Notes: generated from the sequence alone by a model not told the origin. A stretch of DNA of 64,000 bases from Adiantum capillus-veneris (GCA_014529385.2 CM043962.1:124046470-124110469), one strand, 5' to 3'. Positions 47,409 through 59,606 are shown, numbered from the stretch's first letter. A program made the numbers and translations.

Positions 47409-49033
47409 TGTCATAAAATCTAATATCTAATATCTAACCAACCCAAATGATTCTCTCATATTAAACTGATCACTTAATGTGGGAGAATAAACGAGAACAA
47501 GGGTTAAGACATAGACATCTGCTTATAGATCTATCTCAACACGGGGCAAATGGTAAAGGGGCCCAAATGAGAGAAGGTCTATCAAAGAGCAAGGCTAACC
47601 AATGGAGCATAAGACCTTAGGGTTAGCTTCATTGAAGACCTCCAATAATGTGCGTAAAAGTCCTTTGACCTTAGGTAAGCTAGGGCTGACCTTGAGGTGC
47701 GGGAACTTGACCCAGCTCGAGATGCTTGTCCTGCTTGTCATGCTTGATGACTAAGGTGCTTGAGGTGCTTGACGATTGAGGTGCTTGAGGTGCTTAATTA
47801 TTGAGATTCTTGACATGCTTGAGATGCTAGGGTTGCACTTGAGGTGAGAACCTAGCCCAAGCTTAAAGTGCTTAACGGCCAAGCTTGTGGTGGGAACTGG
47901 GCCTATGTATGAGGGGGTTGAGGTGTCAAAAAGTCAAATATTCAATCCCTACAAGGAGTGGGAGAGCCCTACATGAGGGGGGATGAGAGAGAACACCCAC
48001 ACACTCACACAAGGCATGCATGGTACAAAGAAAGAAAAAGGGACACTTGTCAAGTTTCTCCTCATGTTGCCCTTATCGTGTGCCTGAAGCCTATTGGTTT
48101 GTTACCCAAGGGGTCTAATGATAATTTAGGATATTTAATTAATTGATTTTGCATTTATCAATTCCTCTCTCTCTCAAAGGGGAAAGGGGGACAGTTGTCT
48201 CAAGGTTGCCCTTGCTGCTTGTAATGCCTCCTGCTTGTGATTTGCTAGGCCTGGAGGGGTCCAATGAGCTTCAAGCATGAGCTACAAGGGGGGATCAACC
48301 TAAGCAAGCTAGAAGGTTTCTTAGGGGGTATACTCACCCACACACACTCACAAACACTCTCATTGTGTGCTATGCAAAGTACAAGAGCTCCCTCTCCTTC
48401 TCCAAGCAAGTAGAGGTTGAGATCCTACACCAACACTCTTGGCTATGGTGTGCAAATCCAACCAAGAGGCATGCTTCAATGCTTAAGATTTCCATCTCTT
48501 TCTTTTTCATTACCATGCTATTATGTATGCTAGCAACTAGAGTTATGATAAGTGAGGAACTAATTCTTTCTCGTACAAAATGTTTCTTCTTCCTCTTCCC
48601 TACCCTCATTCCCTTCTAGCTCTCTCCACCTTCGAAGGTGTTTGAGGTCTTGGGACTGAGGCTTGGGATAGTTAAAGCTGTCTTCAAGTTTATGTTATGT
48701 TTGTGATGCATGAAACTTTCCATTTTCATTGCATCACCTAGGTCACAAGGAACACAAATATTGTATTGTAACATGTCTCTCTTAATGGGAGAAATCATAA
48801 TACAAATGCCTATTGGAGGGGGGACCGGCTCCACATAAATCCGGTCCTCAACTGTTGTCATGTTCTCTAAATTCTCTCTCTTGCAAAAGTATTGTTCATG
48901 CCAAGTTAACTAATTTCTATGAGTATGTTGCTACCTTCAATTATGTTCACCCGCTATGCTCACAAAGTCATTTCTCAAAAGTACTCTCATTAATTTCCGC
49001 TAATCTCAAGTTAAATAGGCCAATTGCATTACA
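47409..49033 (+). repeat. Element G 3' LTR
   Basis: 1625 bp, closely similar to the 5' LTR without its transposon. It contains the empty TTAA site near 48483 and the same TTGAGGTGC-type minisatellite near 47755-47840. It ends ATTACA and is followed by GGTGG. Confidence 0.93.
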
Positions 49034-49924
49034 GGTGGTATAGTTTTTTTCTGTCATATTCAACTGTCTGCTAGCATAAGAAATAGGAAAATCAATTTTC
49101 CCGTCTCCTGGTTGTGCTAGTATACACCCAATCGAAGAATTGGAAGCATCTACATGTATGTGGAATACCTTATTCTAATGTGGTGCTTTCGATATTGGAG
49201 CTGAAGTGAGAGCTTGCTTAAGCTTCATGAAGGATGCTTCACACTCATCAGTCCATTCAAAGTGTGTGATCAAAGTGTACATGGGTTTTGCAATTATAGC
49301 ATACATGTAAATGAATCGTCTATAATATCCACAATGTCCCATGAAGGCTTGAACCTCCTTGACTGCTGTCGATCTAGAAAAATCAGCAAGAATATGAACT
49401 TTATCCATGACAACAGATATGACACTTTTAGACACTATATGTCCAAGAATTTTTCCTTGTCTACCCATAAATGTGCACTTTTTAACATTTAAACAAATCC
49501 TATAAAGTCTACATTTTTTGAATACCTTTTTGAGGTGTTCAAAATGATCAACCCGTATTGATGAATGTACACGTAGATCATCCATATATACTTCCAAGAA
49601 ATTTCAAAGATATTCTTTAAAAGCATGGCTCATAAATCTTTGAAAGGTGGCAGGAGCATTAGTGAACCCAAAAGGAATAACCTGATAGGCAAAAATACCG
49701 CATTCAGTTGCAAAGGTAGTTTTATGCTGATCTTTGGGGTCAACCAAAAGCTGATTGTATTCCGAAAAGCCATCTAAAAAGCTATAATCTTCTTTCCCTA
49801 CAACTCGTTCTAAAACATGCTCAGTGATTGGAAGAGGAAAGTTGTCTCTAATGGTAGCTGCATTCACTTTCTTGAGATTGACACACACTCTTAATTTTCC
49901 ATTTTTCTTGGATACTACCACCAT
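49034..49924 (-). pseudogene. Element E reverse transcriptase and first half of RNase H
   Basis: The frame 49924-49604 has MVVVSKKNGKLRVCVNLKKV, YSFLDGFSEYNQLLV with the first catalytic Asp, and VIPFGFTNAPATFQRFM. It stops near 49604. The next frame (49597-49175) has VYMDDLRVHS, the catalytic Tyr-Met-Asp-Asp motif, then the thumb with GHIVSKSVISVVMDKV and FMGHCGYYRRFI. The RNase H begins near 49150 (HIHVDASNSSIG, first Asp) and is cut at the GGTGG site by element G. It goes on at 38914. Upstream, the expected protease between gag and RT is not seen. Confidence 0.85.
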
Positions 49925-49929
49925 TTCTG

Positions 49930-51120
49930 TCTTCTCGGTTTCTGGTTAGGAAAGTTAAAAAACTTTTCCCCACTCCTTTCATGAGCAGTTTAGCTCTCAC
50001 ATGTTCTTTGAGTCTGACCTCGAATCATCTGAGGTAGTAGAATGTTCTTCTAACTCATCTGTTGCATTATAGTAGAGGTCTGAAAAGACTTGTTAAGCTT
50101 TCATCAAGTCTTTGGATTCTTGAATTTTGTCTTCAGTGTGAAGGGTTGAAATAATTTGTATGGGAATTATGTCACACGTACATCCATTGTTTTCTGTAGA
50201 TCATTCCATAAATATGGTCTAATTTTTAACAGTTCTCCTAAATTAAGAGTGCATTGGATGGGTGTAGACATAATTGAATGGATGTTGTCTATATCTAGGG
50301 TCTGTTCAGCTCTTTTTACCTGAGTGGTTTTACACACTATGGATTCATCTTCGTTATCTCTTAAGTAAGAGGGTAATGTTTTCAAAGTCAATGGTTTAGA
50401 CATTCCTGAAGCTTTAGATCTGCAATCCCCATACAAGGATTGTACATCCATTTCCATTTCATGAGGTAAATTGTCTAACCAAACTTCCTCTATAGGAGCT
50501 GACTTCAGAGTTAGGCTCCCATCATTAATCTCTCTAACTTTTTCCCATAAGTGTCCTGGCTAGTCTTCTTCTACGAATGGAATTCTGTCTAAGGCGTCTT
50601 CGATGTCCGGCATTACAAGTTCTGGCTCTTTTATTTCAAGGTGGGGTTCTACCACCACTTTGGATTGTTCTTTACTAGTTCCTACCACAAGATCTTCAGG
50701 TTTTGCCATACTTTCGAGCTTGGGTTTTAGCATATCTTGAGTAATTCTTACCAAATTTTAATAAGCTTCAAGGTTAGCTGCTTCCATGTGTGAAGAAGGA
50801 TAGTTTTCCATTTGTTTTTCATGTTTTGGCCTGCTTTAAGTCCTGCTTGGTAAGCTTCCAAGGCTGCATTAATTGGCTAAAAAATTTTGTCTACCAAAAT
50901 TGATCCTCTAGATCTCAAGGTGGTTTCCTTGATTTCGCTTCCAATTTCTTTCACTTTTTCCTGGAATAGTTTCTTTGCTTTCTCCTAAATTTCAGCCCTT
51001 TGTTTCAGTTTTCTCATCTCATACCTTTTGTTTTTGCTTCTCTTGGTCTTTTGAGAGGAAAATTTTGTATTCTCCGAGTCATCAAAGGAGTTATGTTTCT
51101 TTTTCTTAGCCTGGGCTCTG
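49930..51120 (-). pseudogene. Element E gag-RT linker region
   Basis: Broken frames (50754-50560 and 50457-50167) encode a Lys/Glu-rich region and a segment ending CTLNLGELLKIRPYLWNDLQ. I recall this kind of LGELLK-RP-LW block before RT in plant Athila-like elements. No Asp-Thr/Ser-Gly loop or ILG-PW motif is found in any minus frame here, which is why the protease is considered absent from this position. Confidence 0.6.
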
Positions 51121-51124
51121 GTGA

Positions 51125-53517
51125 TTACCTTGATTGGAACAATCGGTTCACTCTCAGAGATGAGCTACTAGGTATCACTTGGACTATGTTCACTACTTTT
51201 TTTCCCTTGTTCAAAGGATTTTTAGGACAATCTTCAGGGAAGTGTCCTCTCTTTTTGCAACATTGTATGCAATAAGATTCAACTGGCTTGAGGTTCTTGT
51301 CAGGCTCTGGGCATTCGTTTTTCCAATGATCATCTGCACCATAATTATGACAGTTTCCAGTTCTTGGCTTAATCATGGGTCTTACCATAGGAGGTCTAGC
51401 ACCTTGATTTGCTACATAGTACATTGGTGCAAGCTTTGGTGTAGTATAAGTCAGAGGTTATTCCATTGGGGGCGTATGTGAATTATACCAATCTCCTTCT
51501 ACCATTATTGTTGATAGACTAGGCTCAGCATAGGGTGTAAGAAGCACTAGTGCTTGTTCATCTATGACTCCCTTTGGATGCATGTACTTTACAGGCACTG
51601 CATTATGACCCGGATATGGAGGTTGTTGACCTAACACAGGCTGAGGTATTTCCATACCCATTGGTGGCCTTTGAGCTGGGGCCATATTAGACTGATGTCT
51701 GTACATGGGTTGCCCCTGTGGTCTCATAGGCACGTATTGAACATTCCCATCATACTTTGGTCGGTAATAGCACTCATTGGTCTCATGGTTGGTTCATTTA
51801 CCCTCGATTTCACACCATTTTTGCGGCCTAATTGGTTGTCCCTGTTGAGATATCCCTTGCCTTGGTCCCCTCATAGGTGCTTTTTGTTACTCATCATGTC
51901 ATTCATCCTTTTGAGCATGTATTCTATGGATGGAAGCGGTGTTGCAGCAGTCGTTCCCACTTGTGCTAGTTTTGTGGATGCTATTTTCTTGCTTTGATTA
52001 TTTTTAGGGACATCTTCTTCGTTGAAAATATCATAATTGTCTCCTAAGTCATTAGCATCTGACACACACTCTTCTAGGGTCGTATGCTTCTTGCTACACA
52101 GTATAGAATGAAGTTCTTTGTTTAGCAGTCCCTCTAGAAACAATGATACTAGTCTTTCTTCTGTAGGTACCTCTAGCTCCGGGCATCTTGCAATGTATTG
52201 CTTCATTCTAGTTGCACAATCCCTAACAAACTCACCTTGTTTCTGTTTGAAGCTATAGATTTGAGCTACCATATTGTGTTTGATCCCCGTTTTGGAGCAT
52301 GTAGCTACAAATCCTTGAGCTAATGTATTCAAGTCCATGATTGACCTTGGTGAAATGTTTTGGAACCATGTCAATGCTTTTCCTTCTAATGTCATTCCAA
52401 ACCCCTCAAATTGAGTATGGAAATCAAATATATGTTCTGCTCTTAGCACTTGTTTAAAGCTTGCTAAGTGGTCATATGGATCCCAAGATCCACTGTATTT
52501 TTTGACCCATTTTTGAAAATCTGCTGGTTTGACACGTCTATTTGGTTCAACTCTCGGTCTCCTGGTAGTTGGTCCTGTTCTGAGTCCTTCAAACCAGTCT
52601 GTTGGAAATAGTGACTCATGTAGCCCTTGACTAGCTTTAGTGTCACCCGGTTTTCTTTGTGATGAGGTGGTTTCTAGCTTCTTAACATTGCTCTCAAAAG
52701 ATCTCCCGTGGAGTTCATCTCTTGGAATAGTTTCTGGTCCTTGACCCAATATCCAATCCCTTATGGAGTACCTTTGGTATTTGGTTTGCTCCATCTCCTC
52801 AAGAGTCATCATAACAAAGTTATTGTTATAATAATCCCTAAACAGGTAGGTTGGTAGATCTGCTAAACCCTTATCTTTGATTTTGAAGATATAAATGATC
52901 TTCATGGATGTTCGCTGTCTTGACTTGGCCTAAGAAGTCCATAGAAGATCTTTGTTGTTTCTATCCTCCCAACAATAGACTCCGATCCTAGGATTATCCG
53001 TACTTAACCGTTTCAAAGGCTTCAAGTCAACTTGATCGTATCCCTTGAATTCTAAAGTCGGTGGTCCTTCCTTTGTTGCCATATCTGGAATTATGGTATT
53101 TACTTCTAACCCCCATTTGTCTATCACGTCAGGGTTTTCGACTTGTAAATATTGAGTTTTGTTTCTATCCATGTACATTTTTCCTTGTTTGTTTGCCCTG
53201 ATTTTCTCTTCAAACTCAATACCATGGTCATCAATGCGAATAGCATACTCTTCATTAGGATCCAGGTAAACCTAAGCTCCATGGCGATTAGTCTTATAAA
53301 AAGAAAGTATGTGCTTATATCGCGCTGTAGTTCCGGTTTCTAAGTGAGTCAAATAGGAAGACATTTCAGATGTTGAATTTGAAACAGTGTATGAGACTTC
53401 CTCAAGGATAGTGTGCAAGGGATTGCCTTGATTCACACTTTCTTCAGTGGATACTCTACTAGCGGTCTCTCCAAATATGCCTTGATTAGCTAGTATACGA
53501 CCAGATCTAAGGTTCAT
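51125..53517 (-). pseudogene. Element E gag
   Basis: It starts at 53517 with MNLRSGRILANQG. An N-terminal extension of about 300 residues in broken frames is followed by a 344-codon frame (52905-51871). That frame holds the capsid domain: ADFQKWVKKYSGSWDPYDHL, ALTWFQNISPRSI, EFVRDCATRMKQYIARCPEL. A Pro/Met/Gln-rich part follows (51733-51458), then zinc knuckles at 51355-51230. The first is degenerate (Cys-x2-Tyr) and the second is CIQCCKKRGHFPEDC. Element A has the same start and N-terminal extension. Frame changes near 53200, 52910 and 51870 break it. Confidence 0.82.
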
Positions 53518-53911
53518 ATAGACTTGTGAAGCCCTGGATAGAGTACTTACTGTCCGATTGACTTGTTGTCAACTTCTTCCACTTGATTTGATTGCAACTT
53601 TTGTAAAGCTTTCAATTCCTTGTCTGCAACCTGATTCTTGTATTAATTTTGATCAAGTTAGCTATTCTTTCACAAAGAGTGTACACTTTTTGCTAACTAT
53701 TGTGACTGGTCTATGGTAGGTGAGTCAATAGTTGAGACTTTCAGATTCCACTTTTGCAAAAGGCCAAAAGACTAATCTGCAACCTTGAAACTGAGCGAAC
53801 ATGTACCAATTTGGATCCGATTGAACCCAAAATTGCCCGAAGGCCTTGTATTATGTTGGTCTAACACTGTACAAGTTCAAAAGTCAAAACTGGTGTCTTT
53901 CTGTAGCAGTA

Positions 53912-54792
53912 GTAAATAATTGTGATTATTTACTTTTCTCAGCTTTTTGCACTTTTTGGCTCGATTTTCCAAGTATACAACCTGTTAAGGTCCCTGGACA
54001 AGTTTCACTAAGTTTGGACAAAATTTGTTCAAGTTATTAACTGTTTCGTGTCCGCAGACTCGGTTTTCAAGAATCTGGCCTAAGTCCCACTTTTGTGATC
54101 CAAATTTGACCAAAATTGATTTGTGTGGTCTACTTGATATGCTTGATCTTGTGGTATACTCAAATGTGCAAGATTATCAATTTTTGTAGCAGATGTAAAT
54201 AATCATGATTATTTACTGTTGCTATTTTTTTGCAAGTTTTTGTCCCAATCTCGACACGGATCTGTTAAGCATCTCAACTTAAGCTCCCTAGCCAAGTCTC
54301 ATCAACTTTGAAACTTTTTTGTTCAAATGGTCATCAGTTTTGTATCTGCAAACTCACTTTGCAAATTTGGCCACAATTTTCAATCCAATGATTCAAATAT
54401 TACCAAATTTAACTCGTGGGCTTATTATAACATGCTAAAGCTAGTGGTATGCTGACTTGGTCAAAAAAGTTGAAAAATGGGACAAATGTAAATAATCGTG
54501 ATTATTTACTTCTGGCAAATTTTTGTATCTTTTAGTCAACTGAGCATGTACACATGTTTATCACATCAATAAAAGCCTATGGGTCAAGTTTCCTTTAGTT
54601 TGAACAAAATTTCCTCAATTTACACTCAAGTTCTCAAAAGTGAGTACAAAATTTAGTTTTTACCCAGTTTTTGGTCAGTTTGGTGATCCAAATTCTATGT
54701 GCCTTTACAAAAGTTGCTTGTACACATGCATAGAGTCTGTGGTGTCAACCTTGGTCACTTTTGAGCCAGAAATAAATAATCATGATTATTTA
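53912..54792. repeat. Array of four palindromes in the element E leader
   Basis: Copies lie at 53912-53933, 54195-54216, 54488-54509 and about 54772-54793. The arms are GTAAATAATC and GATTATTTAC around a 2-base centre (GT or AT). The copy at 54195 is a perfect 22-bp palindrome. Starts are 283, 293 and about 283 bases apart. The spacers share loose similarity (a TTTTTGCA.. segment after the palindrome, then AAGTTT-type runs), suggesting old tandem duplication of a unit of about 285 bp in which only the palindrome stayed conserved. Confidence 0.92.
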
Positions 54793-55465
54793 CTTTAGGC
54801 CCAAAATGAACACTTTTTTGAACTTTTTCATTGGACAGTCTTTTCATGAGCTATTTTAAGCCTCTGAGTCAAATCAAAAGTTAATTTGGCCTAAAATGTC
54901 AAGAAAAAGTATATAATATGAGTTTTTGCAAACTCTTGAAATTTTTACCTCAATATGTCCTTGAGCTTTCCCACTGGTTCATACAACTTTAAAAGCATAC
55001 TCTCCAGTCGGATTGAGTGGTTGACAGTCTTTTGGTGCTATCTCTAGCCGTAGACCTAAATTTATGCAACTTTACATAACAACTCACAATTGATCCTTTC
55101 GAAGAGAGCAATGTTTTGAAATCCACCTCGGATTCTACTTACCCTACTCTTAGATTCTACTGCATTGGGGTTGTGAAAAGTGTCCACAAACACTCATTTT
55201 CTTGTTTTTTATGTTTTTTTGAGTTTTGATCTTAAGACTTGTCTCGTCCATCAATCATTCTCAAAATCTTGATTTAATTCTACAATCCTATAATCCTAAA
55301 GGTACTGAGCAAGTACGATTACTTCCAAGCTACCTCTACACAGTAAAAGACGACAATCTTAAGCAATGTGATTTTAAAGAGAAAGTTTTTACTCTAGGAG
55401 ACCCTAGAGGAAGTTAAAGGATAACTTCACAAAACGCTTGTGTTTTTGCCAGTTTAGGTCTCTTC

Positions 55466-55487
55466 GAGCCCCGACAGTGGCGCCAAA
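55466..55487 (-). other. Element E primer-binding site
   Basis: The minus strand after the LTR end reads TTTGGCGCCACTGTCGGGGC, the TGGCGCC type of plant Athila/Tat-like elements. It is close to that of element A. Confidence 0.85.
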
Positions 55488-56394
55488 TGTGGAACGGGTG
55501 TCTAACCTCACTCCTATCTTACCGTAGATGTAGCGAGAACCACGAACAAATTGTCAATCCATGGGATGAAGCAGACTTGACTAGTGCATAGGGGCTACAA
55601 GAGGTTGTCAATCTCTTGGAAAAAAACAAATAGCTTGCATCTAACTCAGGCTACACTCAAATGACAAAAATCACAAAGAGCCAATCGCTCATCGGCAAAC
55701 AAATCACATTCATTACAGCATCAAATGACATCCAAACATAACAAAACTTCTAGGACATGCTAATAAGACCTAAGAAACATGCTTATAGTCTCAAATCCCA
55801 CTTTAGGTCAACTGCAAAAATCGCGATTATTAACAACAATGGATTTTTGACTTAGTCGTTTTCGACCCAGAATGCATCTAAATGCTTAGCAATGATGTCC
55901 CAATATCCCGCATATGCTTAGTTTTTTATTTTGGTGTAAATTTCTACCTATGATGAAATTAGGCCGTGGGTCGGTGATGCCAAAAGCTACAAAATACCGT
56001 GAAATGCTTACGTCAATGCCTAGAGCTCTTACCAGCAGTTGTAATGCAACAGACGCAACTGCAATGTGACAACCAAAGAGGGAGTAGAAAGCATGAGAAG
56101 AAGAGTAGTGAGTGCGGTTACCTCACACTGTGTATTTCATTATCCAAAACTTAATAATAACTTACAAAAATTGGCTTTTATACCTTAGCCAAGGTTTTTG
56201 GTGGTCAAAACTAATAATCTGGGAGCTCTAACTAAAGAAAGGTTGATACAATATGGAAGCTTGTAGCCCCGGCTCATCAATTACAAAGTTTATTCAAAAA
56301 ATAAGAGTTACAATATTCCCGATTCATCAAAATAATAAATGTTTTTACAATGAGAGCTCCAAAAAATGGTATCCAAGTTAGCTTGCTGCTAACA
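55488..56394 (-). repeat. Element E 5' LTR
   Basis: 907 bp. It starts TGTTAGCAGCAAGC at 56394 and ends CCCGTTCCACA at 55488. The TATA box GGTATAAAAGCC lies at 56184-56173 (minus). A small palindrome AATCGCGATT at 55819-55828 echoes the leader palindromes; in the 3' LTR it reads AATCACAATT. Confidence 0.92.
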
Positions 56395-57560
56395 CCCTTA
56401 CGTTTTCAAAAGCATAGGAGAGAGATGATCCTTTGCAATGAGCATCTTCTTTTGAAGCTTCGATGGTGGAAACCCTAGGAGTCTCATTGCAAGAATTTTT
56501 CTTGGGGTAAGAATGATAGCCATGTCCTTGCTCCCCACACTTAAAACACTTATGGTCCTTGCGAAAAGCTTCAAGCTCTTCATAAGAGAGTTTGTTTTTA
56601 CCTTTATAAACTCCCTTCTCCTTGGACCTGTTGTTGTTGTTGTAGGAAGTGTCTTGGGAAGAATTTTGGGTATTGGTTTTTCCCTTTGCATCATTTTTCT
56701 CTTTGTTTTTCATGGGTTTGACATTCCGTCTAGCCCCTTGTTAGAAATTGATATGAGAAGCAACCATGGTGTGGTGGATTACCTCGGTGATAGAACCAGG
56801 CCATTGGGAGTTGACATACTCGGCCATTTCTTCAGGTAATCCCACACAAAATTGTTGCTTTTTCTCGACAAATTCTATCTTTTGCAAGATAGTAGTCTTG
56901 AGACGTAAATCCCAAAATGTTTCCACATATTTGTGAATAGACACATGTGAGAGAAGCTTCAAACTGCACCATTCGGTAAGTACTTTGTCCTTTGCATCGC
57001 TTGCAAGGAATTGCTTCATGATGGAAACTGGTAGAGTTTTCCATGTATTTGGGGCTTTGCCGTTGCAAAGAAGGCTAGCCCACCATTGACGAGCCGATTT
57101 TTGGAAGTGCATAGCTACATGGCGTAGCTTGGAGGACTCCGTGAAGCCCTGTCTCCAAAGGCCGTATCAAATTGTCGGATGAAGGCCAATAATTTGTTGG
57201 TGGCACCAAAGGTGCCATCATAGGTGATAAAAGAGATACTCTATCTTGACCTTTTCTTCCTTTGTTTCCTCTGTTCCCTTTTGGAGTGACAAGGAGAAGG
57301 ACTGTGTGTTGACCGTTTCCTCATGGGAGGAGTTCGCAATCGTCTAAACCGCCATCTTCATGGAGCCACATCTTTAGAGAAACTTAGGGATTCATTGATT
57401 TATTGATCTTTGGATTCCTCCTCTCGTATGGGAGAGAGTCTTCTTTTGGGGGTCTCATCAAGAGGCCTCCTAATCTCTCTCTCCTCTTGGAGAGGAAGGG
57501 AAATTCCATAAGCACGAAGTTGTTGAGTAAGTTCAGCTTGCAAAGTAGGGTTGCCCATAG
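56395..57560 (-). pseudogene. Element F (chromovirus) gag, upstream piece
   Basis: This is the part of element F left of the E insertion when read on the minus strand. It matches element G gag: MGNPTLQAELTQQL-like start at 57560, capsid frame 57112-56741 (ARQWWASLLCNG, SHVSIHKYVETFWDL), and zinc knuckle KCFKCGEQGHGYHSYPKK, in which the third Cys is Tyr. Similarity to G begins abruptly at CTATGGGCAACCC, so the true gag start, leader and LTR of F are missing on the right. CCCTT at 56395-56399 is the right copy of the E target duplication. Confidence 0.85.
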
Positions 57561-58070
57561 AACACATATTTAGGAAAATAGGAAAAAATCACACATTTGG
57601 GATGATTCTTTGTGTCTCATGGACTTGAGGTAAGGTTGTATTGTACTAGGTTGTTGCACATATGAAAACTGAGCTACAATGTTTAGTGGATGTTTATGAG
57701 TCTGCAAGATCCAATATGGTCCATTTTCAACAACCATACCATAAACTAGAGTGTTTTTGCACATGGTAGTTTACAAATACACACACACACTCTCACGCGC
57801 ACGTGCACACACACACACACACATGCTCATGCACCCAAAACAAAATTTTATTCCCACACATGCTTCATTTGATAAAACAATTAAAATGTAAGTTGCAAGA
57901 AAAACGTGGGTGACTAAAGTGAAAAAAAACACCATTCATATTGAATAAGATTTCTTGAAGATTACAAAGGTGGGATGCCATTATCAATGTCGATAATGAC
58001 CCTAGCTATGGGTGGACTAATTGGAACCATTGCTAGAAGATTACAAAGGTGAAAGGCCAATGCTAAGCGA
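57561..58070. other. Non-coding stretch with a CA-rich repeat
   Basis: No gene is recognised. An interrupted CA/CG repeat lies at 57778-57824. Confidence 0.5.
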
Positions 58071-58816
58071 TCATTCCTCTTCATTTGCATTGACATTTGA
58101 TGGTGCCTCATGTTCATCAAGTTTCAACTGACTCTCTTTGGCCTTGAGGATTATTGCCTTTGGAATCTTGGATTTTTCAGGAATTCGTCCACCCTTGGGC
58201 TTCCATGCCGAAATGATGCAGCTAGTGTCTTCCTAGCATTGAGGATCATTGATGTTCTCTCTCCAATACTTATTCGAAAAATCCTTGTAAACCTCCACAT
58301 CATTTGCATTATTCTTCTTTAAAATTGGTGCCCAGTATTGTATCTTCACTTGAAGATATGTTGCCGAGTCATTGTTCTGATCAATATCTGTTGCTGCCAC
58401 TCCTAACCAAATTGGGTAATTTTCATCACAAGGTTGCATAAGTACAAAGTCCCCCTTTGCCACATCAAGAGTTGGGTTGAACTCCTCAGCAGGTTTGTTG
58501 CGTATTGGATCACAATAGTGGCCCTCAATTATGTCAAGTGCTTCATCTAGACCATCTTCCAATGGAACTTCAAGAGGATGATCTTGTTCACGTAAACTCC
58601 TTGGCCAGAAGTCATCAAATAAAGTGTTTTCACTTTGTCCAAGGTTTTGCATAGCTTGCATGAGATTATCCCAGTACATAAGAACTGGGTTGATCCACCT
58701 AGCATACTCACTTTCATCTCCTTTCTCTTGCAAGTGATCTTTCCACCAACTAACATACTTCTTTAATCCTTCCATAACTTTCTCACTATATTTAACATAC
58801 TCAAAGGGTGGTAATA
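58071..58816 (-). pseudogene. Decayed gene of unknown function with a W/P-I-W-L-G module
   Basis: The minus frame is open from the edge of the inverted repeat at 58816 (it has no start there), through an ATG at 58775, to a TAG at 58233. It then stays coding in the same frame (EDTSCIISAWKPKGGRIPEK) to a TGA at 58071. One in-frame stop (TAG, probably from TGG after DPQC) and a lost 5' end make it a pseudogene of at least 248 codons. The N-terminal half is acidic and helical. The second half has GDFVLMQPCDENYPIWLGVA and QVKIQYWAPILKK, which could be a small beta-barrel reader fold (BAH- or Tudor-like), but I am not sure. It is unlike any retrotransposon protein here. Confidence 0.5.
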
Positions 58817-59572
58817 TGTTACGGCATTAGCCGCACATGCGGTCCTGCGGAGGTCTGGACACTGTGGATCAGGAATCATGCGATATGCGACGGTCGTGGC
58901 GGCAGTTCTTCACAGGATATCATGGGACAGGAGTGTGTGCACCGTTCCCGATCTGCGCTGGAGTAGCGGTTGTATATGGAGGGGCATACCTGTCTTTTAA
59001 TGTAACCCAACCAATCTCTATGATATTCATGGCATCTACTGTTGTAACTCTCTGTCTGGATCACACATGAATGAAGCAAGCGGTGTTCTCTGCCTGTGTA
59101 CTGTGTACTGTCTTCTATCGTCATTCTATGTGTTGATGTTCATATAATGTAGTTGCGGGTAATCATTCCCGTAATGCCTATATGAACATCTTCGACGACA
59201 GTGGTATGATTATGGGAATGATTACCCGCAACTACATTATATGAACATCAACACATAGAATGAAGATAGAAGACAGTACACAGTACTGTGCACAGGCACA
59301 GAACACCGCTTGATTCATACATGTGTGATCCAGACACAGAGTTACAATAGTAGATGCGATGAATATCATAGAGATTGGTTGGGTTACATCAAAAGACAGG
59401 TATGCCCCTCCATATACAACCGCTGCTCTAGCGCAGATGGGGAATGGTGCACACACTCCTGTCCCATGATATCCTATGAAGAATTGCCGCCACGGCCGCG
59501 GCATACCGCATGACTCCTGATCCGCAGTGTCCAGACCTCCGCAAGACCGCATGTGCGGCTAATGCCGTAACA
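58817..59572. repeat. 756-bp inverted repeat with about 355-bp arms
   Basis: The left arm (58817-59170) and right arm (59214-59572) are inverted copies that differ at a few dozen positions, around a 43-bp centre. Both outer ends read TGTTACGGCATTAGCC. The TG and CA ends suggest two LTRs of one family in opposite orientation, or a foldback element. The right arm ends where element H sequence begins. No flanking duplication was found (GTAATA on the left, CCTGGC on the right). The similar 78-codon frames in both arms are probably chance. Confidence 0.9.
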
Positions 59573-59606
59573 CCTGGCATGCACGATGGATTGCGCGAAC
59601 CCAGAC

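Larger units (their letters stand above)
38915..49033 (+). mobile_element. Element G: chromovirus-type Ty3/gypsy retrotransposon
   Basis: LTRs at 38915-41892 and 47409-49033 both start TGTCATAAAATC and end ATTACA. The element has an initiator-Met-type primer site, gag, protease, RT, RNase H, integrase, a chromodomain and a polypurine tract, and is flanked by GGTGG. The 5' LTR is longer because it holds a 1.3-kb DNA transposon. Element F is of the same family on the opposite strand. The order and chromodomain identify it as a chromovirus; chromodomains are thought to steer integration to marked chromatin. Confidence 0.93.

Noticed and set aside
53912-54792. CRISPR-like regularly spaced repeats
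   Set aside because: The spacing is about 285 bp, the spacers are related to each other, and the setting is a plant retrotransposon leader.
58837-59552. A conserved protein encoded in both arms of the inverted repeat
   Set aside because: The two frames are alike because the DNA arms are copies; changes are not limited to silent positions.
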